DNA of 64,000 nucleotides from Phytopseudomonas seleniipraecipitans (lineage in GTDB: Bacteria; Pseudomonadota; Gammaproteobacteria; Pseudomonadales; Pseudomonadaceae), in assembly GCF_900102335.1 (NCBI RefSeq), contig NZ_FNBM01000004.1, forward strand, positions 62,001-126,000, written 5' to 3'. Below are positions 55,684 to 64,000 of the stretch, piece after piece. Numbering within the stretch: position 1 is the first letter of the stretch; each line of letters opens with the position of its first letter. The position numbers and the translations under genes were made by a program. The notes beneath the pieces are model-generated. The model was not told the DNA's origin. It saw only the letters and a program-made list of their open reading frames with translations, and did no database searches.

Positions 55684-56523
55684 TTACCCGACCAACTCGA
55701 TGCGGTCTTCATGAATATGGATCAGGCCCTGCTTATATAGGCCGCCAATGGCTTTCTTGAAGTTGCCCTTGCTGACCCGGAACAGCTCGCTGATACGCTC
55801 CGGTGAGCTCTTGTCGCTCAATTCCAGCACGCCGCCACTGTCGCGCAGGCGGTTGAGTATCTGTTCGCTGAGGCTGTCTGCGGCCTGCTGGCCAATGGGC
55901 TGCAGGCTCAGGCTGATCTTGCCATCGCTGCGCAGTTCCTTAATGAAGCCGGGCTGGCGAATACCGGGGCGCATGAAGCCGATCACTTCGTTCTTGTGAA
56001 TCAGCCCCCAATGCTTGCCGTTGATGACCGCCTTGAAACCCATGTCGGTCTGCTCAACCACCAGCAGGTCGACCTCTTCGCCGTTCCTGTAGCTGGCTGG
56101 CACCTTGTCGAGGTAACGATCCAGTCGCGCCGTTGCGGTGATGCGCCGGCTGCGCTTGTCGACGAACACGTGCACCACGCAGTAATCACCGATCTGCAGC
56201 GGGCGCTTCTCTTCTGAGTGCGGCAGCAGCAGATCCTTGGGCAGGCCCCAATCGAGAAACAGGCCGACGCGGTTGATGTCCACCACTTTCAAGCTGGCGA
56301 ACTCGCCCACCTGCACCTTGGGTTTCTCGGTGGTGGCGATCAGCTTGTCTTCGCTGTCGAGATAGACGAACACGTTGAGCCAGTCTTCTACCTCGCTCGG
56401 CGTCTCCTTGGGGATGTAGCGCTTGGGCAGCAGGATCTCGCCATCCGCCCCGCCATCCAGATACAGACCGAAGTCGGTGTGCTTGACGACCTGCAAGGAA
56501 TTCATACGTCCGATAACAGCCAT
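55684..56523 (-). CDS. S1-type RNA-binding protein, CvfB family
   Basis: 279 residues: tandem S1/OB domains (GRMNSLQVVKHTDFGLYLDG, EFASLKVVDINRVGLFLDWG, VDLLVVEQTDMGFKAVINGK) and a C-terminal winged helix (LFRVSKGNFKKAIGGLYKQG). This is the CvfB layout; the S. aureus member affects virulence gene expression, but the role here is unknown. ATG 56523 (MAVIGRM) fits the family start. Confidence 0.88.
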   Translation of the reverse strand: MAVIGRMNSLQVVKHTDFGLYLDGGADGEILLPKRYIPKETPSEVEDWLNVFVYLDSEDKLIATTEKPKVQVGEFASLKVVDINRVGLFLDWGLPKDLLLPHSEEKRPLQIGDYCVVHVFVDKRSRRITATARLDRYLDKVPASYRNGEEVDLLVVEQTDMGFKAVINGKHWGLIHKNEVIGFMRPGIRQPGFIKELRSDGKISLSLQPIGQQAADSLSEQILNRLRDSGGVLELSDKSSPERISELFRVSKGNFKKAIGGLYKQGLIHIHEDRIELVG

Positions 56524-56690
56524 GGTGCCTACCCTCATTTTCAGGCCGGCAGTTTACCCGACTCGCCCGCTGGATTCTCGGCTTGTGCGCGCCGGGCCCC
56601 AGGCATTTTCTGCCCATTGGTCATTGAATGAACAGTGAGGCGCCTCTCGGTGGTACAATAGGCGGCCATCTTGATTCTCGAGTAGGTTAA

Positions 56691-56882
56691 ATGGCCGTCA
56701 TGCGCGTCAAAGCATCCCAGAGCAAAGCTAAACCCGCCCCAGCGGTGGAAACCAGCGAATCGATCAACGCCCAGATTGCGGCGTTCCTCCAGTCCGGCGG
56801 CAAGATCCAAGAGATTGCCAAAGGCGTGAGCGGCCAGACCAACGGTCCAGCCAGCCGCCACATTACCATCGCCAAGAAGTAA
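56691..56882 (+). CDS. Small conserved-type hypothetical protein
   Basis: 63 residues: basic N-terminus (MRVKASQSKAKPAPAVE), then NAQIAAFLQSGGKIQEIAKG and SGQTNGPASRHITIAKK, probably a short helix-strand unit. I recall similar pseudomonad proteins without known function. A TACAAT -10-like box (56654-56659) lies upstream. Divergent from the CvfB-like gene. Confidence 0.72.
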   Translation: MAVMRVKASQSKAKPAPAVETSESINAQIAAFLQSGGKIQEIAKGVSGQTNGPASRHITIAKK

Positions 56883-57152
56883 TACCGGTCTGTATCGACC
56901 TGCAGCGTCTGTATCCCAGGCGCCAGGTCGGCAACCTTCCCCCGCCCGTCCGGGCAATGATTTGAACGACATAATTCTCGTCTTCGCCGCTTCTCGCTGG
57001 CGATGAGCACACGTATGTTTCAGAATAATGTCAGCCCGCTTTCAATGTTGCGCTCGTACAGCTCAGCGCCCTGCCTGCTTGCCACTCTATAAAGCGATCC
57101 GACAGCGCTCACGCGGGCACGTCGATCACTGGTTTTTGTTTAAGGAATATAC

Positions 57153-59369
57153 GTGCGTTTTTTCAGCCCCAGGCTGCAGCGACCCGGTAGTGCGCTGGCC
57201 GCGCTGGTTGTCCTGTTCATCGTCCTTCCACTGGTTAGCCGCTACGCCCTGGGCTGGTCGCATCCCTTCGGTTACCTTTCGGATCTGGCCATCGGCAGCC
57301 TGTTGCTCTGGCTGGCACAGCGTCGCGGCCTGCTGCTCGGCATTCCACTGATCGTCGGCTGGGTAACGCTGAACCTCGGCACCATTGAACTGGTGAGCGC
57401 TGTCGGCCGCATGCCGGAACCGGCTGACCTGCAGTACCTGACCGACGCACAATTTCTCAGCCACTCGACCCAAGGTGGCGGGCTCACCCATCCCTGGCTA
57501 GCTGCGGCAATGATTTCGGTGGTCCTGGCATTTTTCATTCTGCTGATCGCCGGTCGCAAACAGCAGGCTGCAAAGGCCTCGACTGCCTGGCTGCTGCTAC
57601 CGCTCGGGCTGTTCGTGACTCACGCCGTGTACCAGTACCGCAGCCCCAGCGAAGCGGATCAATGGCTGCAGTTCAACCTGCCCCACAAGTTGCTGGCCGA
57701 AAGCCTCAGCCTGGCGCAAATGAGGGTCGAGGACTGGATTGCTAAAGGCCAACCAGGCAGCCCGCCAGACATCACGGGCCTGACCCTCCAGGATATGGAC
57801 GGCACCCCGCTGCTGAGCGAGCCTGGCCGCGCGCGCAACGTACTGATCATCACCCTGGAAGGCATTCCCGGCGCCTACCTCGCGGCCAGCCGCCAGGCTA
57901 TCGGTAGCAGCTACGATGCCGACCCGATGCCGCGCCTGAGCCAGTGGGCCGAACGCGGCATGCTGACCAGCGATTACGTGCTGCACGGCCACCAGACCAT
58001 CCGCGGCCTCTATGCGATGCTCTGCGGCGACTACGACAAACTGGCCTCAGGCACTCCGAAGGGTATCGAGCTGCTGGCCAACGCCGAACGCAGTGCCCAG
58101 TGCCTGCCGGCGCAGTTGCGCGAACAGGGTTTCAGCACGCATTTCCTGCAGGGTGCCGGGCTGCGCTTCATGGCCAAGGATCAGATCATGCCGCGCATGG
58201 GCTTTGAAAAAACCCTGGGCCGCGACTGGTTTCGCAATACGCCGTACCTCGATTTCGCCTGGGGCATGGATGATCGTGCCTATTTCGAAGGTGCGCTAAC
58301 CTACGTCGACGGCCTGCGTAAACAAAAAGCACCCTGGATGCTGACGCTGTTGACCGTCGGCACACACCAGCCCTACTCGGCCCCAGCCGATTACCTCGAC
58401 CGTTACCCCAGCGCCAAGCAGGCGGCCATTGCCTACTTGGACGATGCGGTTGGTGAATTCCTCGATGCACTGGAAAAGCGTGGTGTGCTCGACGACACCC
58501 TGGTGGTGGTCACCTCGGATGAGTCTCACGGCATCGAGAACGTCCGCCTGGCCTCAGCCTGGGGCTTCAACCTGATGCTCGCGCCGGAGCAGGCTCAGCT
58601 GCCGTCGCTCAAGCGCGGCGTTTACGGGCACGTCGACCTGACCGCCTCTATCCTCGACTACTTCGCCCTGCCGCTGCCAGCCGATATCACTGGCCGCTCG
58701 ATGCTGCGCGATTATGCCCAGGGCCGCGAGATCATCTCCTACACCAACGGCCTGCTGCGCGAGCATGATGGCCGCGGCACCTTGACCGAGTGCAACTTCC
58801 AGCAAGTGTGCCGCCGTTACGCCAGTCCCGGTTTCATCGCCGAGCATGCCGACTACCTGGGCCGGTTGAGCGGCAAGCCGGCACGACAGGTCAGCCAGCG
58901 GGCGGAATTACTGGATCGCTCGCTCAGCGACGGTCAGGGTAACCAATTGCTGCAGTTCGCCAGCAACGAGCGCATCCGCCTGCGTACTACGCCAGGCGAT
59001 GACTGGGCCGACAACCTGATTGGCGCCCAGTACCTGGAATTGCCGAAAGGCACGCAGACCACGGTGACCTTGAAGATCAATGCGCTGAAGATGGCCGACT
59101 CGGGCGCCACGCTGCGCCTGAAGACCAAGGAGTTCGACCGTGATGTGCTGATCAACATTCCGGAGATCCCCCTGCTAAAGGAAGGCCAGCCGCTGGAGCT
59201 CAGCTTCGCGTTCGACAACCTCGACACGCGCAAGGCGTTTTCCTTCCACTTGGTGGGTGAAGGCAAAGGCGCGATCGAAATCACCGATTTCAGCGTCGAA
59301 ACCCGGCCGATAGAAGCTGAGCTGCTGGCCGCTCAGGGCGAGGAAGACACCTCCGAGCTGGCGCAGTGA
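57153..59369 (+). CDS. LTA synthase-like membrane sulfatase-family protein
   Basis: 738 residues: about five N-terminal membrane helices (to about residue 155), then an extracytoplasmic sulfatase/alkaline phosphatase-like domain (about 225-540): NVLIITLEGIPGAYLAAS, candidate nucleophile Thr in LHGHQTIRGLYAMLCGDYD, and VVVTSDESHG for metal binding. The C-terminal part is a beta domain. Such proteins transfer phosphoglycerol or phosphoethanolamine to envelope glycans. GTG start 57153 with AAGGAA before it. Confidence 0.86.
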   Translation: MRFFSPRLQRPGSALAALVVLFIVLPLVSRYALGWSHPFGYLSDLAIGSLLLWLAQRRGLLLGIPLIVGWVTLNLGTIELVSAVGRMPEPADLQYLTDAQFLSHSTQGGGLTHPWLAAAMISVVLAFFILLIAGRKQQAAKASTAWLLLPLGLFVTHAVYQYRSPSEADQWLQFNLPHKLLAESLSLAQMRVEDWIAKGQPGSPPDITGLTLQDMDGTPLLSEPGRARNVLIITLEGIPGAYLAASRQAIGSSYDADPMPRLSQWAERGMLTSDYVLHGHQTIRGLYAMLCGDYDKLASGTPKGIELLANAERSAQCLPAQLREQGFSTHFLQGAGLRFMAKDQIMPRMGFEKTLGRDWFRNTPYLDFAWGMDDRAYFEGALTYVDGLRKQKAPWMLTLLTVGTHQPYSAPADYLDRYPSAKQAAIAYLDDAVGEFLDALEKRGVLDDTLVVVTSDESHGIENVRLASAWGFNLMLAPEQAQLPSLKRGVYGHVDLTASILDYFALPLPADITGRSMLRDYAQGREIISYTNGLLREHDGRGTLTECNFQQVCRRYASPGFIAEHADYLGRLSGKPARQVSQRAELLDRSLSDGQGNQLLQFASNERIRLRTTPGDDWADNLIGAQYLELPKGTQTTVTLKINALKMADSGATLRLKTKEFDRDVLINIPEIPLLKEGQPLELSFAFDNLDTRKAFSFHLVGEGKGAIEITDFSVETRPIEAELLAAQGEEDTSELAQ

Positions 59370-59385
59370 GCCACGCTCGCTGCAC

Positions 59386-60105
59386 TTAGTAGATCGCGTA
59401 ACGCCGCTCGATCTCGGCGTACTCGCCACTCGCCCGGATCTCTGCCAGCCCCTGGTCGAAGCGATCACGCACTGACTCGTCGTGCAGCCCCAGGTGGTAG
59501 GGCGTCGCAGGAAACAGCAGGTATTCGACCACCGGCTGGCCGACATCCACCTGGGCGTACACCTCACGGTTGAAGTAGTGCAGGATGCGCCGATCGCCGA
59601 TCACCACATCCACGCGGCCACTGTAGAGCAGCCGGTTGCGGGCCACCTGCTGGGCCTCCTCGTGATAACGCGGGTTGCTTTCAGCCATTTGCCGGAAGTC
59701 GTCGCCGAGCAGGAACCGTGCCCGCTGGAAGGCGCGCACCGAATGGCGCCGCAGGTCACTGATGCGCTCGATCGTGTAGCCGCGAGCAGCCAGCGACATG
59801 GCAACGTTCTGGTAATGGATATAGGGCTTCGAATAGTAGGGCGCGATGCCGCCCTGGGGATTGGTGGTGGTCATGGCATCGATTTCGCCCAGCAAGAAGG
59901 ACCGATGCAAGCGCTCCATGGGTGAATAATAGGGCTTGACCGTGAAACCGGCGGCCCGAGCGGCCGCCACCACGATGTCGAACTCCAGCCCTTTGTTCTC
60001 GCGCTCAAATACATAGGGAGGTTTGTGCGTACCAAACCCCACGCTAAGCTCCTCTGCCAGGCAGTTGAAGGCGACGAGAGACAGCCCGAGCATCAACACC
60101 TTCAT
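59386..60105 (-). CDS. Periplasmic solute-binding protein (family 3)
   Basis: 239 residues: signal peptide (MKVLMLGLSLVAFNCLA), then a two-lobed PBPb-type domain (VGFGTHKPPYVFERENKGLE, FDIVVAAARAAGFTVKPYYS, LGEIDAMTTTNPQGGIAPYY). No permease or ATPase gene is adjacent, so it may be an orphan binding protein. ATG 60105; GTG 60120 is possible. Confidence 0.85.
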   Translation of the reverse strand: MKVLMLGLSLVAFNCLAEELSVGFGTHKPPYVFERENKGLEFDIVVAAARAAGFTVKPYYSPMERLHRSFLLGEIDAMTTTNPQGGIAPYYSKPYIHYQNVAMSLAARGYTIERISDLRRHSVRAFQRARFLLGDDFRQMAESNPRYHEEAQQVARNRLLYSGRVDVVIGDRRILHYFNREVYAQVDVGQPVVEYLLFPATPYHLGLHDESVRDRFDQGLAEIRASGEYAEIERRYAIY

Positions 60106-60220
60106 CTGCCTACCTGCCACTCATCCGCTCCATAGCCTGTGGGTATAGCGGCAGCGCCCCAGGCTGTCCAGCGCCGCACTGCATAATAGCGGCAAGGGTG
60201 CTCACTGACGAATCAGTGCC

Positions 60221-60628
60221 TCATACCAGCGTCGCCTTGGGCGCCAGGCCGTCGAAAACGTCCGGCGTCAGCGCAGCCTCACCGTGTTGATCCAATACCT
60301 CGCGCGGGTGCTCTTCGCCCGGGAAGGTGCTGTCGATCATGCTCAGCAACTGCGAGCCGCGCGGCGTGAGCATGAAGTTCTCACCATTGCCGCCCTCGCA
60401 TTCGGGACGTGATTCGATGAAGCCGCCCTCGAGCAGCGTGGCTTCATAGCGGTCGGCCTGAGCCTTGAGCCCGTCAACGTCCCGCACCTCCTGCCCGGCC
60501 TGTTGCAGGGCTTCGGCCAATTCCTCGGCGCAGCGGCGCGGCACGAAGGGCTGACCAGCGCTGTTCTGCACCGCGTGCAGCATGCGCTCGATGAGATCCC
60601 AGTTATGGGTTTGGGTCTGAGTCGTCAT
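60221..60628 (-). CDS. Hypothetical protein, possible winged-helix type
   Basis: 135 residues: HNWDLIERMLHAVQNSAGQP, EALQQAGQEVRDVDGLKAQA, YEATLLEGGFIESRP and FMLTPRGSQLLSMID. The helix pattern and the LTPRGSQLL end resemble DUF2513-like winged helices, but this is weak. ATG 60628 with GGGAG upstream. Confidence 0.68.
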   Translation of the reverse strand: MTTQTQTHNWDLIERMLHAVQNSAGQPFVPRRCAEELAEALQQAGQEVRDVDGLKAQADRYEATLLEGGFIESRPECEGGNGENFMLTPRGSQLLSMIDSTFPGEEHPREVLDQHGEAALTPDVFDGLAPKATLV

Positions 60629-60810
60629 ATCATCATCTCCCACCATTCAGGCACCCGATGGGACTATCGGATGCGGCACCCGCAGGCGCCTGTAAAACTG
60701 TGACGCCGCTGCGCTGGGCAAGGTTCGTCCTATCTGCCCAAACGCCGCGTGAACCAAGGCAAACGGCGCCAGTCTGAGGCGCATCTCCCCCTCGTACAAA
60801 GGACTTACCC

Positions 60811-62586
60811 ATGCTCCGCCGGCCACCGCTGCGCCCTGTTCTCAGCGCCTTGCTTCTGGCAGCCCTCGCGCCGTCGGTACTGGCCGCTGAGCCCCTGCGG
60901 CTCAAACACCTGTATCGCTGCGAAGACGTGCTGGACACCCAGCGCCAGGCCTTCTGCCTCGACGCCCGCGGTATCGCTAACGGTGAGCTGCAGGTGCTGC
61001 TTGATGGCAAGCCGCTGCCCGCCAGCGCCATCGACCGGCGCGAGGGCCTGCGCATCACCCTGGACAGCGGCCGCTATCGCAGCGGCCCGCTGTGGTTACA
61101 ACAGGGCGATGCGGCGAGCAATCCGGTGTGGCTGTCCATGGCCGGCAGCCACGTTGTGGCGGCCAAGCCCAACGAAGTGGCCAAGAACATGGACGGCCTG
61201 AATACCTACGTCGACCTGGTCAGCGTGGTCATCGAGGAGGATGCCAAGGGTCTCGAGACGGCCAGGGCGCTGGCAAAGAAATACGGCGCTGAAGTAGTGG
61301 GGGCAATTCCGCCGCTCAATACCTTCCAGCTGCGCCTGCCGGCCAAGAACCTGATTCAGCGCGACGCACTGGTACTGCGCCTGGGCAGCGAGCTGAGCGT
61401 TGATGCCGTGGTGATCGAGGAGTCCTCGGCGGAGGAGCAGGAAGCACCCAGCGGCGAGTCAGCCAACGACCATCTCGACGAGGAAGAATGGGCCGCGAAC
61501 CGTTTCCTCGATGCCGTCAATTACTACCAGCGGCGCATTCCGTCGAAAGGCTCGCCCATCACGACAACCCCCGTGCGCATCGGGCTGATCGAACGCAACG
61601 TCGACTTCGACGCGCCGGACTTCAAAGACTACCTCGGCGCAGCCGACCGCCAGGGCCACACGCCGCATACCCGCCTGTACAGCCGCGACGCCGATAAACC
61701 CAACGGCCATGGTTCCACCGTTGCCGGCATTCTCGCCGCGCGCTGGAACGACGGCGGCAACACCGGCTTCCTGCGCGGCCTGGACGGCGCCGGCCCGGGC
61801 TTCGAGGTGATCGTCGACCGCAACTCCGACGCTGGCATCACCGCCAACGTCGCGGCTTCGGTGAACCTGGTGGAAGATGGCGTGCGTGTGCTGAATTGGA
61901 GCTGGGGCATTCACCGCGTCGGCGCCAAGAACATTCATGGCGACGAAATCGATTCGCTGGTGCGCTCGGGCGTGGCAATGAGCGGTTACGAGGAACTGCT
62001 TGAGGAGTTTTTCCTGTGGCTGCGCCGCGAGCACCCGGACGTGGTGGTGATCAACTCCGCGGGTAATGGTGCCTCGTTCTCCGGCGCCGACGACTACCGC
62101 TTGCCCTCGTCCTTCGTCACCGAGCAACTGTTCGTGGTCGGCGGCCACCAGCGCAGCGAACGACAGGATGTCGCGGTTGACGACCCGGCCTACGTCACTC
62201 GCCGCAGCTCCTCGAACGTCGACACCCGTGTCGACATCACGGCCGCCGCCTGCGTGCGTGCGTCCACCGCCGCCGAAAACGAACAGGGCAAGGTACATTG
62301 CGGCACCTCCTACGCCACGCCGCTGGTGGCGGGCGTGGTCGCCGCGCTGATGTCGATCAACCCAGAACTGCACCCCGATCAACTGCGCATGCTGCTGCGT
62401 CGCAGCGCCATGACCATCGGCGAAGAGTTCGACTTTGAGCCGACCGACGCCGACGACCTGACCGCGCCCATCCTGCCATCCGAACGTGGCTTCAATCTGA
62501 ACGACAAGGACATCGGCCGCTCGGCGCGTCTGGACATGCAAAAGGCGCTGGATCTGACGGTCAGGAGCCTGGATCAGAACAAATAA
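60811..62586 (+). CDS. Secreted S8 (subtilisin-like) peptidase with altered active-site Asp
   Basis: 591 residues: a signal peptide ending in VLA, an N-terminal region of about 220 residues that may be a propeptide, then an S8 fold. His300 (NGHGSTVAGILAARW), Asn419 (NSAGNGASF) and Ser500 (CGTSYATPLVAGVVAAL) are in place. The block that normally holds Asp reads RIGLIERNVDFDAPDF, so the catalytic position is Glu261. May be weakly active, shifted in pH optimum, or inactive. ATG 60811 just before the signal peptide. Confidence 0.85.
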   Translation: MLRRPPLRPVLSALLLAALAPSVLAAEPLRLKHLYRCEDVLDTQRQAFCLDARGIANGELQVLLDGKPLPASAIDRREGLRITLDSGRYRSGPLWLQQGDAASNPVWLSMAGSHVVAAKPNEVAKNMDGLNTYVDLVSVVIEEDAKGLETARALAKKYGAEVVGAIPPLNTFQLRLPAKNLIQRDALVLRLGSELSVDAVVIEESSAEEQEAPSGESANDHLDEEEWAANRFLDAVNYYQRRIPSKGSPITTTPVRIGLIERNVDFDAPDFKDYLGAADRQGHTPHTRLYSRDADKPNGHGSTVAGILAARWNDGGNTGFLRGLDGAGPGFEVIVDRNSDAGITANVAASVNLVEDGVRVLNWSWGIHRVGAKNIHGDEIDSLVRSGVAMSGYEELLEEFFLWLRREHPDVVVINSAGNGASFSGADDYRLPSSFVTEQLFVVGGHQRSERQDVAVDDPAYVTRRSSSNVDTRVDITAAACVRASTAAENEQGKVHCGTSYATPLVAGVVAALMSINPELHPDQLRMLLRRSAMTIGEEFDFEPTDADDLTAPILPSERGFNLNDKDIGRSARLDMQKALDLTVRSLDQNK

Positions 62587-62661
62587 GGCGCCGGGCAAAA
62601 GCCTGAACCTTCACGCTGGGCGGATACTCAACCGCACGGACTCAAGCGTGAGGAACCGAGC

Positions 62662-62952
62662 ATGATCAAGCAGATAGCGCCGCTTTGCGGCCTGGCCCTG
62701 GCGCTTTATGGCATGGGCCAAGCGCAGGCCTGCACCGCCGACGAAGCCAGCGCCAAGGCGCAGGAGCTGGCGGCCAAGGTAGAGGAAATTACTCAGCGCG
62801 ATCCCGAACGGGCCGCGTTGCTGCGACAGGAACTCAAGGAGGCGCAACCGCAAACCGAAGCACAGAAGCTCGGTACCGACTGCGATGCGTACGACCAACG
62901 CCTGCGCGAACTCGAAGAGATCGGCGCCGAGGTCGAGGAACAGGTGGAATGA
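62662..62952 (+). CDS. Small exported hypothetical protein
   Basis: 96 residues: signal peptide ending in AQA, then a helical, acidic coiled-coil-like mature part (DEASAKAQELAAKVEEITQR, AALLRQELKEAQPQTEAQKL, LRELEEIGAEVEEQVE) with two cysteines. Not recognised. ATG 62662 follows GAGGAA. Confidence 0.75.
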   Translation: MIKQIAPLCGLALALYGMGQAQACTADEASAKAQELAAKVEEITQRDPERAALLRQELKEAQPQTEAQKLGTDCDAYDQRLRELEEIGAEVEEQVE

Positions 62953-62962
62953 TCCAGGCAAC

Positions 62963-62988
62963 GACTGGCGCAGCAGGATGCGCCAGTC
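62963..62988. terminator. Hairpin between convergent genes
   Basis: GACTGGCGCA, loop GCAGGA, TGCGCCAGTC: a perfect 10-bp stem without T-runs. Confidence 0.5.
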
Positions 62989-63003
62989 AGCCTTGCGCGG
63001 GGA

Positions 63004-64000
63004 TCACGCGTCGGTGGAAGGCGCCTTGCGCTTCAGTGGCGCCAGGCCGTCCTGACTGATCAGGGTCGGCGCATCGCTCTTCGGCTTGTTTACCGTATTG
63101 CGTTTGGCCGGGGTTTTCGCCGCTGGCTTCTTGGCGATCTTCTTGCCGGTTTTCGGGTCGACCTTTTTCTTTTTCGGGCCTACTGCCTTGCCAGACGCCT
63201 TGAGGTTCTTCGGCCCCTGATAGACGCCTTTGTGCTCCTTGATGCTGCGCCGCTCGAAACGCTGCTTGAGGTAGCGCTCGATGCTCGACATCAGGTTCCA
63301 GTCACCGTGGGTAATCAGCGAGATCGCCGTGCCTTCGCTACCGGCACGGCCGGTACGGCCAACACGGTGCACGTAGTCATCGCCGGAACGTGGCATGTCG
63401 AAGTTGATCACCAGATCGAGACCATCGACGTCCAGACCGCGAGCGGCGACATCGGTGGCGACCAGCACTTTTACCGCGCCCTGGCGCAGGCGGTCGATGG
63501 CCAGCTTGCGATCCTTCTGGTCCTTCTCGCCGTGCAGCACGAAGGTCTTGAATTCCTTGGCCACCAGCTTGCCGTACAGGCGATCGGCCTGGGCACGCGT
63601 GTTGGTGAAGATGATCGCCTTGTCGTAGGTCTCGTTGCTCAGCAGCCACTCGACCAACTGTTCCTTGTGATGGTTGTGGTCGGCCGTGATGATCTGCTGA
63701 CGCGTGCCTTCGGCCAGTTCACTGACGCGATTGAGCTGCAAGTGCAGCGGGTCACGCAGCACCTTGGCGATCACTTCACGCAGGCTGGCGCCGCCGCTGG
63801 TGGCAGAGAACAACAGGGTCTGGTGCTCGTTGCCGCACAGCTCCGCCAAACGCTGCACGTCTTCGGCGAAGCCCATGTCGAGCATGCGGTCGGCTTCGTC
63901 CAGCACCAGCATTTCAACGTCGTCGAACAGCAGGTTGCCCGCATTGGCGTGCTCGATCAGACGGCCCGGCGTGCCGATCAGGATGTCGATCTTGCGCATC
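63004..64000 (-). CDS. DEAD-box RNA helicase, C-terminal part (cut by window edge)
   Basis: About 331 residues seen, continuing past the right edge. Present: ILIGTPGRLIEH (motif Ib), LVLDEADRMLDMGF (motif II DEAD), LLFSATSG (motif III), IIFTNTRAQADRL, VLVATDVAARGLDVDGLDL and HRVGRTGRAG (motifs V, VI), then a Lys-rich C-terminal tail (residues ~250-331) suited to RNA binding. The upstream Q motif and Walker A are outside the window. Paralogue (SrmB, RhlB or RhlE type) cannot be fixed. Confidence 0.92.
   Translation of the reverse strand, partial: MRKIDILIGTPGRLIEHANAGNLLFDDVEMLVLDEADRMLDMGFAEDVQRLAELCGNEHQTLLFSATSGGASLREVIAKVLRDPLHLQLNRVSELAEGTRQQIITADHNHHKEQLVEWLLSNETYDKAIIFTNTRAQADRLYGKLVAKEFKTFVLHGEKDQKDRKLAIDRLRQGAVKVLVATDVAARGLDVDGLDLVINFDMPRSGDDYVHRVGRTGRAGSEGTAISLITHGDWNLMSSIERYLKQRFERRSIKEHKGVYQGPKNLKASGKAVGPKKKKVDPKTGKKIAKKPAAKTPAKRNTVNKPKSDAPTLISQDGLAPLKRKAPSTDA

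Noticed and set aside
56687..57010. Minus-strand 107-codon frame with a hydrophobic segment
   Set aside because: Antisense to the 63-residue plus-strand gene, which has a -10 box and pseudomonad-like sequence; the hydrophobic run is likely a frame artefact.

Overview
The window reads as ordinary, gene-dense, high-GC chromosome of a Pseudomonas species. The oprH-phoP-phoQ and napEDABC loci lie side by side with dctA close by, as I recall for P. aeruginosa, and uup-slt, moeA-moaB-mobA, yjcH-actP and many pseudomonad-type small proteins are present. A glucosylglycerol-3-phosphatase fits a salt-tolerant lineage such as the P. mendocina/oleovorans group, but the species is only a guess. I see no prophage, transposase, integrase, CRISPR array or obvious island. 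Strong GC bias at third positions produces many long false reading frames, which were left out.

Layout. 1-9 kb: ABC-F ATPase Uup (cut by the left edge), lytic transglycosylase Slt, a MOSC protein, CheV, lipid kinase YegS, and the molybdenum cofactor genes moeA-moaB divergent from mobA. 9-13 kb: tRNA-Pro(CGG), dctA with a sigma-54 promoter and paired upstream sites, then phoQ, phoP and oprH on the minus strand. 13-18 kb: a divergent regulatory region (four PhoP half-sites one way, an Anr/Dnr box the other) followed by napEDABC and a phosphopantetheinyl transferase. 19-26 kb: aminopeptidase, phosphoheptose isomerase, large MscS-type channel, LemA and an M48 protease. 26-42 kb: mostly single housekeeping, stress and hypothetical genes, including StpA, a bestrophin, PpiC, an inositol monophosphatase-family protein, a TauE-type transporter, dGTPase, a serine hydrolase, YebC-type regulator and several lipoproteins. 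42-51 kb: diguanylate cyclase, acetate permease pair, flavin reductase, amidase, AzlCD exporter and DsbA-family protein. 51-55.5 kb: a TetR-controlled redox cluster (ene-reductase, SDR, decayed hydrolase, zinc-type dehydrogenase). 55.5-64 kb: tRNA-Thr(CGT), a CvfB-like S1 protein, an LTA-synthase-like membrane sulfatase, a solute-binding protein, an unusual S8 protease and a DEAD-box helicase cut by the right edge.

Genes that work together: MoeA, MoaB and MobA make the bis-MGD cofactor that NapA needs; NapC-NapB-NapA form the periplasmic nitrate reduction chain, probably induced by low oxygen; PhoPQ senses low magnesium or cationic peptides and drives oprH; DctA and ActP import C4-dicarboxylates and acetate.

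The most useful sequence-level observations are the four-fold PhoP repeat, the Anr-type nap promoter, the sigma-54 promoter with two upstream dyads at dctA, two dyads upstream of yjcH-actP, two broken genes whose first frame break lies in a G5 run, a Glu in place of the catalytic Asp in the S8 protease, and an orphan StpA. I did not find a convincing undescribed multi-gene system.
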